From CAZYTX01 sp964650485 (lineage in GTDB: Bacteria; RBG-13-61-14; DATKZS01): 64,000 nucleotides of DNA. Both the position numbers and the translations under genes were made by a program. Position 1 is the first letter of the stretch. Each line of letters opens with the position of its first letter. The stretch lies in NCBI GenBank assembly GCA_964650485.1, contig CAZYTX010000001.1, positions 1 through 64,000 on the forward strand. The letters are read 5' to 3'. Positions 1 through 8,629 of this stretch are shown here, piece after piece. Below the pieces are notes generated by a model. That model searched no databases. It worked only from the letters and a program-made list of their open reading frames with translations, and was not told the DNA's origin.

Positions 1-774
1 CGAACTTCCCCCTTTTTTGCCATGACTATTGCATTACTTTTACAGACATCTATAATTACGCCTCTGACACTAAGTCCATGCAAATCACCCCTGGAATTCC
101 TTGGATTCAAAACTTCTGAAATGGCATTGGAATCGATCTCGCCTATAAGCCACGGAATTTCATTTTTGAACGTCAGAATAACCTCGTGGGCCATTTGTCT
201 TATGCTGGCAAGTTCACACCCCGTGAAATCGGACCATTTTCCATTGGAGGAATACTTCCATCCCAATGAGTTCTCGCGCGACAATTGATAGTATTTCTTT
301 TCTAACTCTGGATCAACGTGTGCACCGCCGTCCTTGTCACAGACGGTCAGAATCAATTCTCCTCTGCTGAACTTATTTCCTTTGGGATCCACAACGACTA
401 CCTTGTCCCACCATTGCTGAAATGGCACCTGCTTAATATTAATTAGCTGGAGGAGATTCGAGAATAGGTAACCATTTGGAAACCTGGGGGCTACCCATGA
501 AAACACTGGTGAGACAACTGGAGCCTGATCTTATTATTCCCTCGTAGAACTCTTCATTGCAAGTGCAACAGAAAAGGATGTTCTTCAAACCTAACTGCTC
601 CAACAAGGACAGGGAAGATTGGCTGTCATAAAGTAGGACTCTCATAGCGAGAGCCAGCCTCTTAGCCTCATCGTGGGATTCTTTGTCATAATCAATCGCC
701 GATTTTACCAGGAAACCAAATTGTGCCTTGACAGCTCTGTTCAGATATTCACCGGTTTGCTTAACTTTCGACAT
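1..774 (-). pseudogene. frameshifted conserved hypothetical gene, runs off left edge
   Basis: Two adjacent reading frames on the minus strand together make one plausible protein. From the ATG at 774 (GGAGGT lies seven bases upstream) the first frame encodes a helical N-terminus with EYLNRAVKAQFGF and AKRLALAMRVLLYDSQSS. The second frame, offset by one base, becomes meaningful around 530-540 and stays open to base 1. It encodes QQWWDKVVVVDPKGNKFSR, then CDKDGGAHVDPELEKKYY, then a long C-terminal part. From memory, this N-terminus followed by a WW...GGAHVD core matches one widespread uncharacterised family whose members are single proteins, so I infer a frameshift or a sequencing error. The stretch is visibly AT-richer than its neighbours, which fits acquired DNA. 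Function is unknown. Confidence 0.6.
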
Positions 775-906
775 TTCTTTTACCTCCATTTTTAAATTTT
801 TTACACTGGTATTATCATTAATATATGTTAATCTATTTTTTTATGACGTCAAGGGCCTGCGCGACTGTGAGCCAGATCATGTAAATCTGAAAATCTGGGG
901 ACAATA

Positions 907-1062
907 CTAATCTCCCTTCTTTTTCGGTCCGGGGGTTTGGGGCCTTAAGCGTCGGCCCAGTTTGGTCTCCAACTCCGTCACGAGCTCCTTGTCCCCAAGC
1001 TGCCCGCTGCCCTTCCCCGGCGCCCTCTTCTCCCCTCGGCGGCTTGGCGTCCCCGGTTTGCA
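907..1062 (-). pseudogene. C-terminal remnant of an IS200/RAYT-like Y1 transposase
   Basis: A short open minus-strand stretch, ending in TAG at 909-907, reads QLGDKELVTELETKLGRRL followed by RPQTPGPKKKGD. That is the usual tail of REP-associated or IS200-like Y1 transposases (an E-x-L-E-x-x-x-GR-x-LRP-x-x-PGPK ending). Just past the stop is an ATTAGTATTGTCCCCAGATT sequence, which resembles the TCTGGGGACA motif often found next to such genes. No catalytic HUH or Tyr region remains, and the frame closes at a TAA just upstream. I read it as a decayed transposase end. The family assignment rests on motif memory only. Confidence 0.45.
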
Positions 1063-1096
1063 TTAGAAGCGCTCTCTGTACTATAGTCTTCAAACC

Positions 1097-2425
1097 ATGA
1101 AGCTTATAACCTTCGAGAAGAAGCTTGGCCTTTTCGGCGCGGTGTGCGTGACCGTGGGGGCCGTGATCGGGGTGGGCATTTTCGTGATCGTTGGCGAGAT
1201 CGGTGTTGACGCGGGGCAGTGGACCCCGCTTGCGTTCGGCCTGGCGGCCCTGCCCGCGGTGTTCGGGACCCTGGTGGCCATCTGCCTGGGCGCAACCATT
1301 CCCGCGGACGGGGGCGGCTACTTTTACTCAAAGACCCTGCTGAACAAGTACGTGGGCTCGATCACCAGCGGCATGGTGGTGCTTGGCGCAATGGGCGCAA
1401 TGGGAGCGGTGAGCGTGGGGGTTGCCGAGTACGTGGGCATGTATTTCCCCGCGGCGCCGAAGCCGCTGGTTGCCATGGGCCTGATCCTTCTCACCTGGCT
1501 GATTAACACGGTGGGCATCATGGCCTCGGAGAGGTTCCAGATCATAATGGTGGTCCAGCTCGCCAGCGCGCTCCTTCTCATCATCATCGCGGCGCTGATC
1601 GGCGGAGGTCACCCGGACTTCTCGCAGCCGCTTCCCAACGGGACCGGTCCCTTCATGGGGGCCGCGGTCCTGGCCTGCCTCGCCTATACGGGTTTCAATA
1701 TCATCGGCGAGCTGGGTGACGAGGTGGAGAACCCGAGGCGCAACATACCGCTTATCATCATCTTCGGGCTGGGCATCATCATATTCATGTACGTGGCGGT
1801 GGGCTGGGTGGTGGTGGGCACTTTAAGCCCCCAGGAGCTCAAGGCTGACGTGCCGCTTTTGGACACGGCCATGAGATACCTTCCCGAATGGACGACCCAC
1901 TACATAAACGTGGCCGCACTTGCCGGGGCCATCACCTCGATCAACGCGGTGTTCCTGGCAGTGCCCCGCGAGTTTTCGGCCCTGGCCGAGGACGGTGTGC
2001 TGCCTCGCTGGATCATGAGGTTCAACGCAAAGAGGCAGACCTTTACCGCTGGCATGGCCATAGTGGCCGCGGCCGGCTGCGCCATGATGCTTTTGAACGC
2101 CTGGGAGCTGACCAGCGTGTCTGTGGACCAGTGGAGCGTGGTTGCGGTGTCCGGTCTTTTGATGGTGAACTTCATACTCTCCGTATCAGTGTTCAACCTG
2201 TTCCGGCGGGCGCCCGATCGTGTGGAGAGCTCTCCCATGTCCATAAAGAGGTCCTGGCTCTACCCAGCCGCGGTGCTCTCCGCGCTGTTCTCGATCGGGT
2301 TCGTTGTCCTTGCGGTGATGCAGTGGCGCGTGAACCTGGCGCTCTTCCTGCTGGGGCTGGCTGCGGGTCCTCTGCTGGTGTTCCGGGCCATGCGCAAGGG
2401 CTCCGCGCCCGGCAAAGAGGTATGA
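1097..2425 (+). CDS. APC-superfamily amino acid permease
   Basis: This is a 442-residue integral membrane protein with about twelve hydrophobic segments and no signal peptide. The N-terminus LGLFGAVCVTVGAVIGVGIF holds the GxGIF-type motif of TM1 in APC transporters. A second family signature, ACLAYTGFNIIGELGDEVENP, lies near residues 195-215, where the PRRNIP loop follows. Such proteins exchange or import amino acids or related cations across the inner membrane, driven by proton or substrate gradients. The substrate cannot be told from sequence. The ATG is chosen because the conserved TM1 follows directly. The gene stands alone, convergent with the GH31 gene, with a hairpin between them. Confidence 0.9.
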   Translation: MKLITFEKKLGLFGAVCVTVGAVIGVGIFVIVGEIGVDAGQWTPLAFGLAALPAVFGTLVAICLGATIPADGGGYFYSKTLLNKYVGSITSGMVVLGAMGAMGAVSVGVAEYVGMYFPAAPKPLVAMGLILLTWLINTVGIMASERFQIIMVVQLASALLLIIIAALIGGGHPDFSQPLPNGTGPFMGAAVLACLAYTGFNIIGELGDEVENPRRNIPLIIIFGLGIIIFMYVAVGWVVVGTLSPQELKADVPLLDTAMRYLPEWTTHYINVAALAGAITSINAVFLAVPREFSALAEDGVLPRWIMRFNAKRQTFTAGMAIVAAAGCAMMLLNAWELTSVSVDQWSVVAVSGLLMVNFILSVSVFNLFRRAPDRVESSPMSIKRSWLYPAAVLSALFSIGFVVLAVMQWRVNLALFLLGLAAGPLLVFRAMRKGSAPGKEV

Positions 2426-2497
2426 GGTGAGGGGTGAGTATCCAGACAGGTTATCCCACAAGCTGCTGCATAGCGGTCAAAAAAATATCCTGCACCT

Positions 2498-2535
2498 GTA
2501 CCTTCGGTACCCACACGGATCAGAATCCGTGTGGG
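2498..2535. terminator. paired hairpins between convergent genes
   Basis: Two abutting perfect inverted repeats are visible. GTACC-TTC-GGTAC occupies 2498-2510. An 11-bp stem CCCACACGGAT / ATCCGTGTGGG with a four-base CAGA loop occupies 2510-2535. The permease gene ends upstream and the GH31 gene ends on the other strand just downstream, so a bidirectional transcription terminator is the likely role. There is no clean T-run, so termination efficiency is uncertain. Confidence 0.55.
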
Positions 2536-2569
2536 CCACCCTCAGAACTCAGACCTCATAACTCACAAC

Positions 2570-5125
2570 TCACCCCTCAAACCTGATAAGCGTTGCCCGG
2601 TCGGAGCCACGATAGCACCAGCACGAGACATCGCCTTTGACCAGCTCTTCACAGCTCGTGCGCTTCATCTGCGACTGTCCATCGAGGACCTCTTCCGGCT
2701 CGGGCCCGTATATCACCAGGGCGCCGCTGCCGGGACTCACCATGCCGACACGTATCTCGCCGCCCGACCTTGAAAGCTCGAGCGCGCTCTCGACACGCTC
2801 GTGCACGCGCGGATCTTTTACCTTCCATTCCCCTTTTATCTCGAACTCGGGGCCGGCAAACACCAGGAACCCGGGCGTGAGCGAGTCCTTGTCAGCCTGC
2901 GCGAATGCGCCGCCGGGCTCGAGCTCCGCTGGAAGCTCCACCGGTATGGCGCTGCCCTTGCGCACGAACACCGGGATGGTCTCTCTGGGGGCGGCACGCT
3001 GGATCCACGCCGGCCCCTCGCTCTCCTCCCCGGTCCAGAAGTCGAGCCACTCCCCCGCGGGGAGGTATACCCTCCTCTCGGTTGCATGCTCGACCACCGG
3101 GGCCACAAGAAGGTCGTCGCCCAGAAGGTACTGGTCTTCTACGTCCCAGCATGTCCGGTCCCCGGGGCACTCGATCGGGAGCGGCCGGACCACCGGCAGC
3201 CCGTTCCCGTGCGCCTCCCATACGTAGTGGTATAGATAGGGTATGAGGTTGTAGCGCAGCCGGGCATAGAAGCGGTATATGTCCTTGCCGCGCTCGGTCT
3301 GCTCCCAGGGGGCGATGGCGTGGCCGTGGTCGTGGAAGGATGGCGAGAAGCAGGAGAAGGCCACCGCCCGGTTGTAGACCTCCTCCGCGCGCAGGCCCCC
3401 GCCGCAGTAGCCGCCCAGGTCGGTGCCCCACAGTGTGACCCCGCTGGCCGCGGCGTTGATACCCGCGATCAGGGTGGTGCGGAACTGGGGGAACGTCCTG
3501 CCACGGTCGCCTGCCCACACTATGCCGGTGCGCTGTGCCCCCATGGCCGCTCCCCGCACCCAGGTGATTCCTCCCTCGGGCCTTGTCCGGTTGATCCTGT
3601 TGTATAGCCACTCGGAGAAGTATACGGGCTGGTACAGCCGCATGCCCGGCCTTCTGTGGGCCATGGTGAGCGGCACGTCGTCTGGAGGGAAGTACTCGCC
3701 GAAGTCTATCTTGGTGCCGTCCAGGTCCATGCTGAGGAAGCCCGGGTCCTCGGCCGGCAGGAACACGGGCTTGTATACGTTTTCCCATGCGTACTCCAGG
3801 GCCTCGGGGCTGGTGACGTCAATGTAGAACTTGTCTCCCCCGCGTCCGCCGATGAAGATGGTTCCGTCGGGGTTGCGGACCAGGTGCTCGGGGTGCTTAT
3901 CGAACCCGTAGTACTCCAGGGTCTCGGGGTTGTAGCGGAGGCTGGCCGCGCGGTGGTACCCGGCCACCTTTATGCCCAGTTCGTGCCACTTCTCGATGAG
4001 TTCCGGCGCGCCCGGCTTGGTCTCCCGGTTGACCCGGAAGTCCACGCCCCTGTGGCTGGTCATGGTCAGGTTCTCCCACATGACCACGCCCAGGGGGAAG
4101 CCCTGCTCGATCATGGTGTCCACGTCGTGGGCCGCGCCCTTGTCATAGCGCCACCCGATCCAGGTCCTGCGTGAAATCCACGGCTCCAGGGACCACCTGG
4201 GCACCAGGTGTGTGGGCCCGGTGATTTTGCTCTGGTCCTGGATGATCTCTTTCGGGTCCTTGGACAGGAACAGGTAGTAGTCAATGGAAGGACCGGGGTT
4301 TTCGAAGAATAAGCTTTCGTCTGATCTCTCGCCCAGGTCGAAGCGGGCCTTCCGGTATGTATTTACCAGCAGGCCGTACCTTCGGCTGGAGAGGATGAAG
4401 GGCACGGGTATGTAGGTGTTTCCCGAGGTGCTCTGGTATGCGTCGTCAGTATCCATTATGAGCACGCGGCCGCGGTGGTTCACCCGGGCGTACTGCTCTC
4501 CCCCGCCCATGAAGCGCTCGTCTTTTGCCGGCAGGAAGCTCTGGCGGCAAAGACCCTTGCCGAGCTCGAGCCCCGCAAAAGCGCCCTGCCCTGCCGGCTC
4601 CTCCAGCAGCGGCCCCCCGTCCCTGAAAAATGAAAGCCTGAACGGGCCCCTGTTAATACGGACGGAAATTTCCCCCGCGGTTACTAAGACGGCGTCTGCT
4701 TCTTCTTTCACATCGGTCCGCATGCCGCTTTGGTCCGGCTGCGGCGGCTCATCCAGGCCGGCTCGAACCCTGACCGTGTTTTCAAAGGGGAAGCTTATCT
4801 CAAGCCATCCGGTTTGCCCGCTCCGGGTCTTTAGCGCGAACACGCCCCTTCCATCAAATAACTTGTGTCCGGACGCGCTTACCACCGGGCTCGGCTCATT
4901 CTTTTTAGCATATCTCTCCGCCTGGTCGAGCTTCTTTTGCCACTTGTAGGCGTCGTTCAGCTTCACCACCGTGACAGCGCCCAGGTGCCACCACCTGTGC
5001 TTGAGCAGGGCCCTCATCCTCTCCTGCTTTGAGAGCACGGGGTTCTCGTACATCTGCGCGCCTGCCGGGGCTGACACACCAAGCAACAGAGCCAGGGAGA
5101 TAAAAACATAAACCGATCGCTTCAT
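2570..5125 (-). CDS. secreted glycoside hydrolase family 31 (alpha-glucosidase/alpha-xylosidase type)
   Basis: An 851-residue enzyme with a clear signal peptide (MKRSVYVFISLALLLGVSAP, cleaved near AGAQ), so it acts in the periplasm or outside. The ATG at 5125 is preferred over an upstream one because GGAG precedes it and it opens the signal peptide. The GH31 core shows the nucleophile motif KIDFGE near residue 474 and the acid/base region WAGDRG near residue 540, followed by GVTLWGTDLGGYCGG. The KIDFGE form is like YicI-type alpha-xylosidases (KTDFGE) rather than the WIDMNE of alpha-glucosidases. It cleaves alpha-linked sugars from non-reducing ends. No sugar transporter lies nearby. Family sure, substrate inferred. 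Confidence 0.92.
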   Translation of the reverse strand: MKRSVYVFISLALLLGVSAPAGAQMYENPVLSKQERMRALLKHRWWHLGAVTVVKLNDAYKWQKKLDQAERYAKKNEPSPVVSASGHKLFDGRGVFALKTRSGQTGWLEISFPFENTVRVRAGLDEPPQPDQSGMRTDVKEEADAVLVTAGEISVRINRGPFRLSFFRDGGPLLEEPAGQGAFAGLELGKGLCRQSFLPAKDERFMGGGEQYARVNHRGRVLIMDTDDAYQSTSGNTYIPVPFILSSRRYGLLVNTYRKARFDLGERSDESLFFENPGPSIDYYLFLSKDPKEIIQDQSKITGPTHLVPRWSLEPWISRRTWIGWRYDKGAAHDVDTMIEQGFPLGVVMWENLTMTSHRGVDFRVNRETKPGAPELIEKWHELGIKVAGYHRAASLRYNPETLEYYGFDKHPEHLVRNPDGTIFIGGRGGDKFYIDVTSPEALEYAWENVYKPVFLPAEDPGFLSMDLDGTKIDFGEYFPPDDVPLTMAHRRPGMRLYQPVYFSEWLYNRINRTRPEGGITWVRGAAMGAQRTGIVWAGDRGRTFPQFRTTLIAGINAAASGVTLWGTDLGGYCGGGLRAEEVYNRAVAFSCFSPSFHDHGHAIAPWEQTERGKDIYRFYARLRYNLIPYLYHYVWEAHGNGLPVVRPLPIECPGDRTCWDVEDQYLLGDDLLVAPVVEHATERRVYLPAGEWLDFWTGEESEGPAWIQRAAPRETIPVFVRKGSAIPVELPAELEPGGAFAQADKDSLTPGFLVFAGPEFEIKGEWKVKDPRVHERVESALELSRSGGEIRVGMVSPGSGALVIYGPEPEEVLDGQSQMKRTSCEELVKGDVSCWCYRGSDRATLIRFEG

Positions 5126-5186
5126 CTCTATCCATACTCCTTTCCGCCAGGAATTGTTTCCGGGTAGAAGCACAAGGACACACGGA

Positions 5187-5975
5187 TCACGGCCTGCTCT
5201 GGCATGCAGGGCAGAAGTATGCCGAGCGCTGGTTGATCTTTTTTCTTTGTATCTTTGTGCCGCATTGGGGACACTCTTGTCCCTCCTCCCTCCTGGGTAT
5301 TATGTAGTTTTGCGGGAACTTTTCCGGGTCCGCGTTGGCCTTGATTGCGGTGTTGAGCACCTCCTGCACGCTGGTGTAGAGCATTTCCAGCAGCCTGTCG
5401 TTCAACTGTCCGGTCCCGGCCGCGGGGTTGATCCTCGCCTGGAAGAGTATCTCATCCGCGTAGATGTTGCCTATGCCGGCTATTGTTTCCTGGTTCATGA
5501 GCGCTGACTTGATCCCGCCCCTGGTCCCGGCCATTATGCTCTTGAAGCCTTCCAGGTCCACTTCCACGGCGTCAGGCCCCAGCCCGGCGCGCTCGATATA
5601 CTCGTCCGGGCTCTTTATCAGCGAGACCCTTCCGATCTGGCGCTGGCACACGTATGAGATGTGGAACCCGTTTGCAAAGCTGAAAAGCAGCCTTGAGTGC
5701 TGGTGCTCGTCCTCGGGCCTCTTGAAGTACTGTAGGAACCCGGTCATGCCGAAGTGCAGCCGGAGCCACGTCCCGGGCTCCATCTCCACGAACAGGTTCT
5801 TGCCGTGGCGCAGGGTCCTCTCAAAGCACAGTTGTATCACCGCCCTCTTGAGGTCGGACTCGGACACACCCTCCAGCACCTTGTCGCTCCGAACATCCAC
5901 CTGGGATATCTGCTGATGAAGAGATGTAGCGTCAATGTATCTCTTGAAAGTTGCTACGTCCGGAAGCTCCGGCAT
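5187..5975 (-). CDS. Fpg/Nei-family DNA glycosylase/AP lyase
   Basis: A base-excision repair enzyme of 262 residues. The mature N-terminus PELPDV carries the catalytic Pro and Glu of the family. A helix-two-turn-helix region (QETIAGIGNIYADEILFQA) lies near residues 162-180, and a C-terminal zinc finger (CPQCGTKI...CPAC) ends the protein. These bind DNA and remove oxidised bases such as 8-oxoguanine or formamidopyrimidines, with beta/delta elimination. GGAGGT just upstream supports the ATG at 5975. Length is normal. MutM and Nei subtypes cannot be separated by eye, so no symbol is given. It lies between the GH31 and hydrolase genes on the same strand. Confidence 0.92.
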   Translation of the reverse strand: MPELPDVATFKRYIDATSLHQQISQVDVRSDKVLEGVSESDLKRAVIQLCFERTLRHGKNLFVEMEPGTWLRLHFGMTGFLQYFKRPEDEHQHSRLLFSFANGFHISYVCQRQIGRVSLIKSPDEYIERAGLGPDAVEVDLEGFKSIMAGTRGGIKSALMNQETIAGIGNIYADEILFQARINPAAGTGQLNDRLLEMLYTSVQEVLNTAIKANADPEKFPQNYIIPRREEGQECPQCGTKIQRKKINQRSAYFCPACQSRP

Positions 5976-6009
5976 TTTACCTCCTTGAATTCCCCCTGCC
6001 GCCCAAGTG

Positions 6010-6732
6010 CTACCTGATCACCACCTCCATTCCATCACAGGCAACCCCTGCTTGTAAACCCCTCTCTTTTGCAAAGCCCTGCACCTCTGCCAGGACCTCC
6101 TTGCGGTCCCTCTCCACAATATCCGAGCCGCAGTGTGTGAAGATTGCCCTTGGCACCCGCTCCTTCTGACACCAGGTGAGCTGGGTGCGTACTGGCGTGT
6201 GCCCTATCAGGGCTTCTCCGGGCTTGCGCACCATGGACCTGGATACGGTCGCCCCGTCGCCCACGTAGAGCTTGACCCCTTGCAGTGCCTTTGTCCGCTC
6301 CTTTATGTATACCACATCAGGCACGTAAAAAGCCACTGCCCGGCCGGCGCTGATCCTGAATCCCACCGCGGGGGCTCTGGTGGAATGGGCCAGCTCAAAG
6401 GCCTCGAACACAATGCCCTCGATCGTGACCGGCCGGCCTGGACGGATAAGCCTCCTGTCCTCCACCTGGTAGTCTTCTATCACCTCCCATGTCTCGGGGG
6501 TGGCGAACACCGGGCAGGGGGCCCCGTTCTTGAGCCCGTCCGCATGGTCCGGGTGGGCGTGTGTTATAAGCAGGACTTCGGGCTTTAAGATGTCCAGCTT
6601 CCCCAGCCAGTCCTGGCCGCAGTCTATGGTGGCCTCGGCCCCTTTATAGCTGACCCTGCAGGAGCTGTGCATGTTGTGAAGCCTGGTCCTTGCCTCGATG
6701 TAGCCGCGTGTTCCCGGGAAAGTAAGCTTCAT
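6010..6732 (-). CDS. metallo-beta-lactamase-fold hydrolase
   Basis: A 240-residue cytoplasmic protein with the zinc-binding signature THAHPDHADG near residues 57-66, a downstream HST and a late GHTPV. This makes a dinuclear metal MBL-fold hydrolase of the RNase Z/PhnP-like branch. The TFPGTRGYIEARTRLHNMHS start resembles single-domain members that act on phosphodiesters, but no exosite or specific substrate motif was recognised. No signal peptide. It begins 34 bases upstream of the glycosylase gene on the same strand and could be cotranscribed with it. Function beyond hydrolase is unknown. Confidence 0.82.
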   Translation of the reverse strand: MKLTFPGTRGYIEARTRLHNMHSSCRVSYKGAEATIDCGQDWLGKLDILKPEVLLITHAHPDHADGLKNGAPCPVFATPETWEVIEDYQVEDRRLIRPGRPVTIEGIVFEAFELAHSTRAPAVGFRISAGRAVAFYVPDVVYIKERTKALQGVKLYVGDGATVSRSMVRKPGEALIGHTPVRTQLTWCQKERVPRAIFTHCGSDIVERDRKEVLAEVQGFAKERGLQAGVACDGMEVVIR

Positions 6733-6978
6733 CCGCGCCCAAGTCCCATCTGCAACCTGCTCTCTTCTTGCAAGGACTTCTTATATATAAGTATGAGCCG
6801 CCCTTGTCAAAACAGATTGACGTGGTAAAATATACCACATCTTTGAGCGTTGTATCGAGACTCGAGGCCCGGTCCTTGCTTGCAGCCATCCAAAGTCCTG
6901 ATTATTATGTAATATAGCTGTGCCCGTTGCTCCGTGGCCATGCCGCGTGTAATAAGCGGGCGCCGGAGGATCACAACC

Positions 6979-7776
6979 ATGGAAGGGGGCGACAGGACCA
7001 TAGTAAGGACCGCGGCCGAGGCCGGCCAGGAAGGAGCCCTGCCGGGTGACTTGTTCGTGTCCCTGGAAGTCATAGAAGGCCCGGACAAGGGCATGCGCGT
7101 AAACCTCACAAAAACAAAGCACCTCCTCGGCAGGAGCTCGGGCGACATCCAGTTCAACGACCCCACGGTGAGCGGGGTGCACGCGGCCATGGAGTACGTG
7201 GCCGGCGAGCTTATGATCGCGGACCAGAACAGCAGTAACGGCACCCTGGTGAACGGCAAGGAGGTCTCCAGGGGGCCGGTGGAGAACATGGACGAGATAA
7301 AGCTTGGCAACACCAAGCTCCTGCTCTCGGTTGTAAAGGACGTGTACGGGACCTACATGACCGAAGAGACCGCGGAGATGATCGAGGAGCCCGAGGAGGT
7401 TGACCCCAACGCCCTCACCCAGCCCAGGAGACAGATACCAAACCCCGAGGTCCCAAAAGACGTGAGGGTGATCCTGCAGGTGATCGAGGGGCCAGACACG
7501 GGCAAGAAGTTCCTGCTGAAGAACCAGTCCACTTTGATCGGGCGCGACGAGCACGCGGACGTAAGATTGAACGACGGCTCGGTCTCCAGGAGGCACTGCC
7601 AGATTCAGGTGATAAACCGGAAGACCATGGGCATAAAGGACCTGGTCTCAATGAACGGGACCATCTTGAACGAACGCTTCATAAGCTCGTTCAAGATAAA
7701 GAACAAGGACGTGGTGCAGCTTGGCGACACCAAGCTCCAGATTTACGTGATGCTCAGCGAGCAGGGGCCTTCTTAG
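6979..7776 (+). CDS. tandem FHA-domain protein
   Basis: A 265-residue cytoplasmic protein with two forkhead-associated domains. The first spans about residues 25-120 (LLGRSSGDIQFND, SGVHAAMEY, SSNGTLVNG). The second spans about 165-260 (LIGRDEHADVRLND, SRRHCQIQV, SMNGTILNE). Each keeps the GR, S-x-x-H and NGT phosphothreonine-binding landmarks. An acidic linker (EETAEMIEEPEEVD) separates them. FHA domains dock phosphorylated partners of Ser/Thr kinases or secretion systems, but no kinase or phosphatase is nearby. The ATG at 6979 is preferred to one 45 bases earlier because GGAGGA sits eight bases upstream. Divergent from the hydrolase gene. Confidence 0.9.
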   Translation: MEGGDRTIVRTAAEAGQEGALPGDLFVSLEVIEGPDKGMRVNLTKTKHLLGRSSGDIQFNDPTVSGVHAAMEYVAGELMIADQNSSNGTLVNGKEVSRGPVENMDEIKLGNTKLLLSVVKDVYGTYMTEETAEMIEEPEEVDPNALTQPRRQIPNPEVPKDVRVILQVIEGPDTGKKFLLKNQSTLIGRDEHADVRLNDGSVSRRHCQIQVINRKTMGIKDLVSMNGTILNERFISSFKIKNKDVVQLGDTKLQIYVMLSEQGPS

Positions 7777-7852
7777 CGCATCTTTGTCCCTTTTGACGCA
7801 ACGGCGCTGCGGCGCAACGGTCAAAAACACCTGATTCTTAATAAGAGTAATA

Positions 7853-8236
7853 TCAGCTCTTGAGATAAGGCTGTTCGGTTGTAAGCGCAGGAACGGCACT
7901 GAAATGTTTGGTGTTGAAAGTACAAAGAACCGCGTCCAAGCCCAGCGCACATTCTGCAATCGATGCGTCTGGAATGCTCACTCCGTGTGAAAGACGGCTT
8001 AGGGGAAAATTCCTCAGCGCCCGGCTGCAATCATCTTCTGTCGGCCAGTAAACCTGGAAAGATTCCACGCCCCGTATAAGGCTGAGCATCTCGGACTTGT
8101 TCCTGCAGCCCTCTATAAGTTCCATTACAACCAGACCGACAATTCCTGGCGCTTCATCCAATGTCTAGAACCACTCTATGGCCGGTTGATATCCGCGGAG
8201 CACATCAACCATGATGTCTGTATCCAGAAGACGCAT
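7853..8236 (-). pseudogene. VapC-like PIN-domain toxin with in-frame TAG
   Basis: Starting three bases after the antitoxin stop, the frame encodes MRLLDTDIMVDVLRGYQPA, the usual opening of VapC PIN ribonucleases with the first catalytic Asp. An amber codon at 8167-8165 follows residue 23, and the same frame then continues uninterrupted for about 103 residues to the end. It keeps VMELIEG, IPDASIAECAL and a late NTKHF, which are the other acidic-motif regions. Total length without the stop would be 127, normal for VapC. I read this as a single nonsense mutation that inactivates the toxin. A restart at a TTG or ATG would lack the first Asp. Confidence 0.75.
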
Positions 8237-8239
8237 GTA

Positions 8240-8428
8240 TTAATCTTTTCTTTGGTAGGCAAGATTTCGCAGATGGCGGGAGAATCCGCTGCTGTGTCCC
8301 AGTTCCTTTCGGTCTTTCCACATGCCCACTACACCGGAGGAGCGCAGTTCTGCAATCAGCTCGGCGCCGCTGGCCGGTTTATCCTGGTCGTTGTTCAATA
8401 ACGACTTATCGCGGACTTCAGAACTCAT
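8240..8428 (-). CDS. VapB-like antitoxin
   Basis: A 62-residue protein directly upstream of the PIN-domain frame, separated by three bases, which is the classic antitoxin-toxin order. The core ELIAELRSSGVVGMWKDRK and SGFSRHLRNLAYQRK resembles short VapB-type antitoxins that carry a toxin-neutralising tail. No strong ribosome site is visible before the ATG. It probably binds its own promoter and the toxin, but the partner is interrupted by a stop codon, so the antitoxin may be an orphan. Family assignment is by context plus the recognisable C-terminal pattern. Confidence 0.65.
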   Translation of the reverse strand: MSSEVRDKSLLNNDQDKPASGAELIAELRSSGVVGMWKDRKELGHSSGFSRHLRNLAYQRKD

Positions 8429-8471
8429 TCTTATAACTTATTATAGAACCAAACATAAGCCCTGTCCACTT

Positions 8472-8609
8472 CCATAATCCACCGCTACCTTAGCAAAGGC
8501 CTTATAAACGTGGGGCGATTCGTTTTCGGCCGAACGGACGCGGGTGAAAGAAAGTTTACGGATTCTTCTTTGATTCTCAGAACGTGAAAAAATAGGCGGT
8601 GGATTATGG
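8472..8609. mobile_element. putative MITE with 14-bp terminal inverted repeats
   Basis: CCATAATCCACCGC at 8472-8485 is exactly repeated, inverted, as GCGGTGGATTATGG at 8596-8609. The four bases ACTT flank both sides (8468-8471 and 8610-8613), as expected of a target-site duplication. The 138-bp interior holds no coding frame and no family I recognise. It sits between the antitoxin gene and the nucleotidyltransferase gene, so it may carry or displace the antitoxin promoter. Only one copy is in this window. Confidence 0.5.
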
Positions 8610-8629
8610 ACTTTAGTAGCCGTTAAACT

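Noticed and set aside
22..288. 88-codon plus-strand frame at the left edge
   Set aside because: The minus strand here encodes the coherent GGAHVD-family sequence, so the plus frame is a shadow.
833..1093. 86-codon minus-strand frame
   Set aside because: A neighbouring frame gives the transposase tail motif, and this frame has no recognisable pattern.
2637..3235. Plus-strand frames over the 3' part of the GH31 gene
   Set aside because: Low-complexity Ser/Pro/Arg products typical of antisense of a high-GC gene.
8165..8167. Pyrrolysine codon in the PIN toxin
   Set aside because: No pyl genes in view, and the toxin does not belong to methyltransferase families that use it; a nonsense mutation is simpler.
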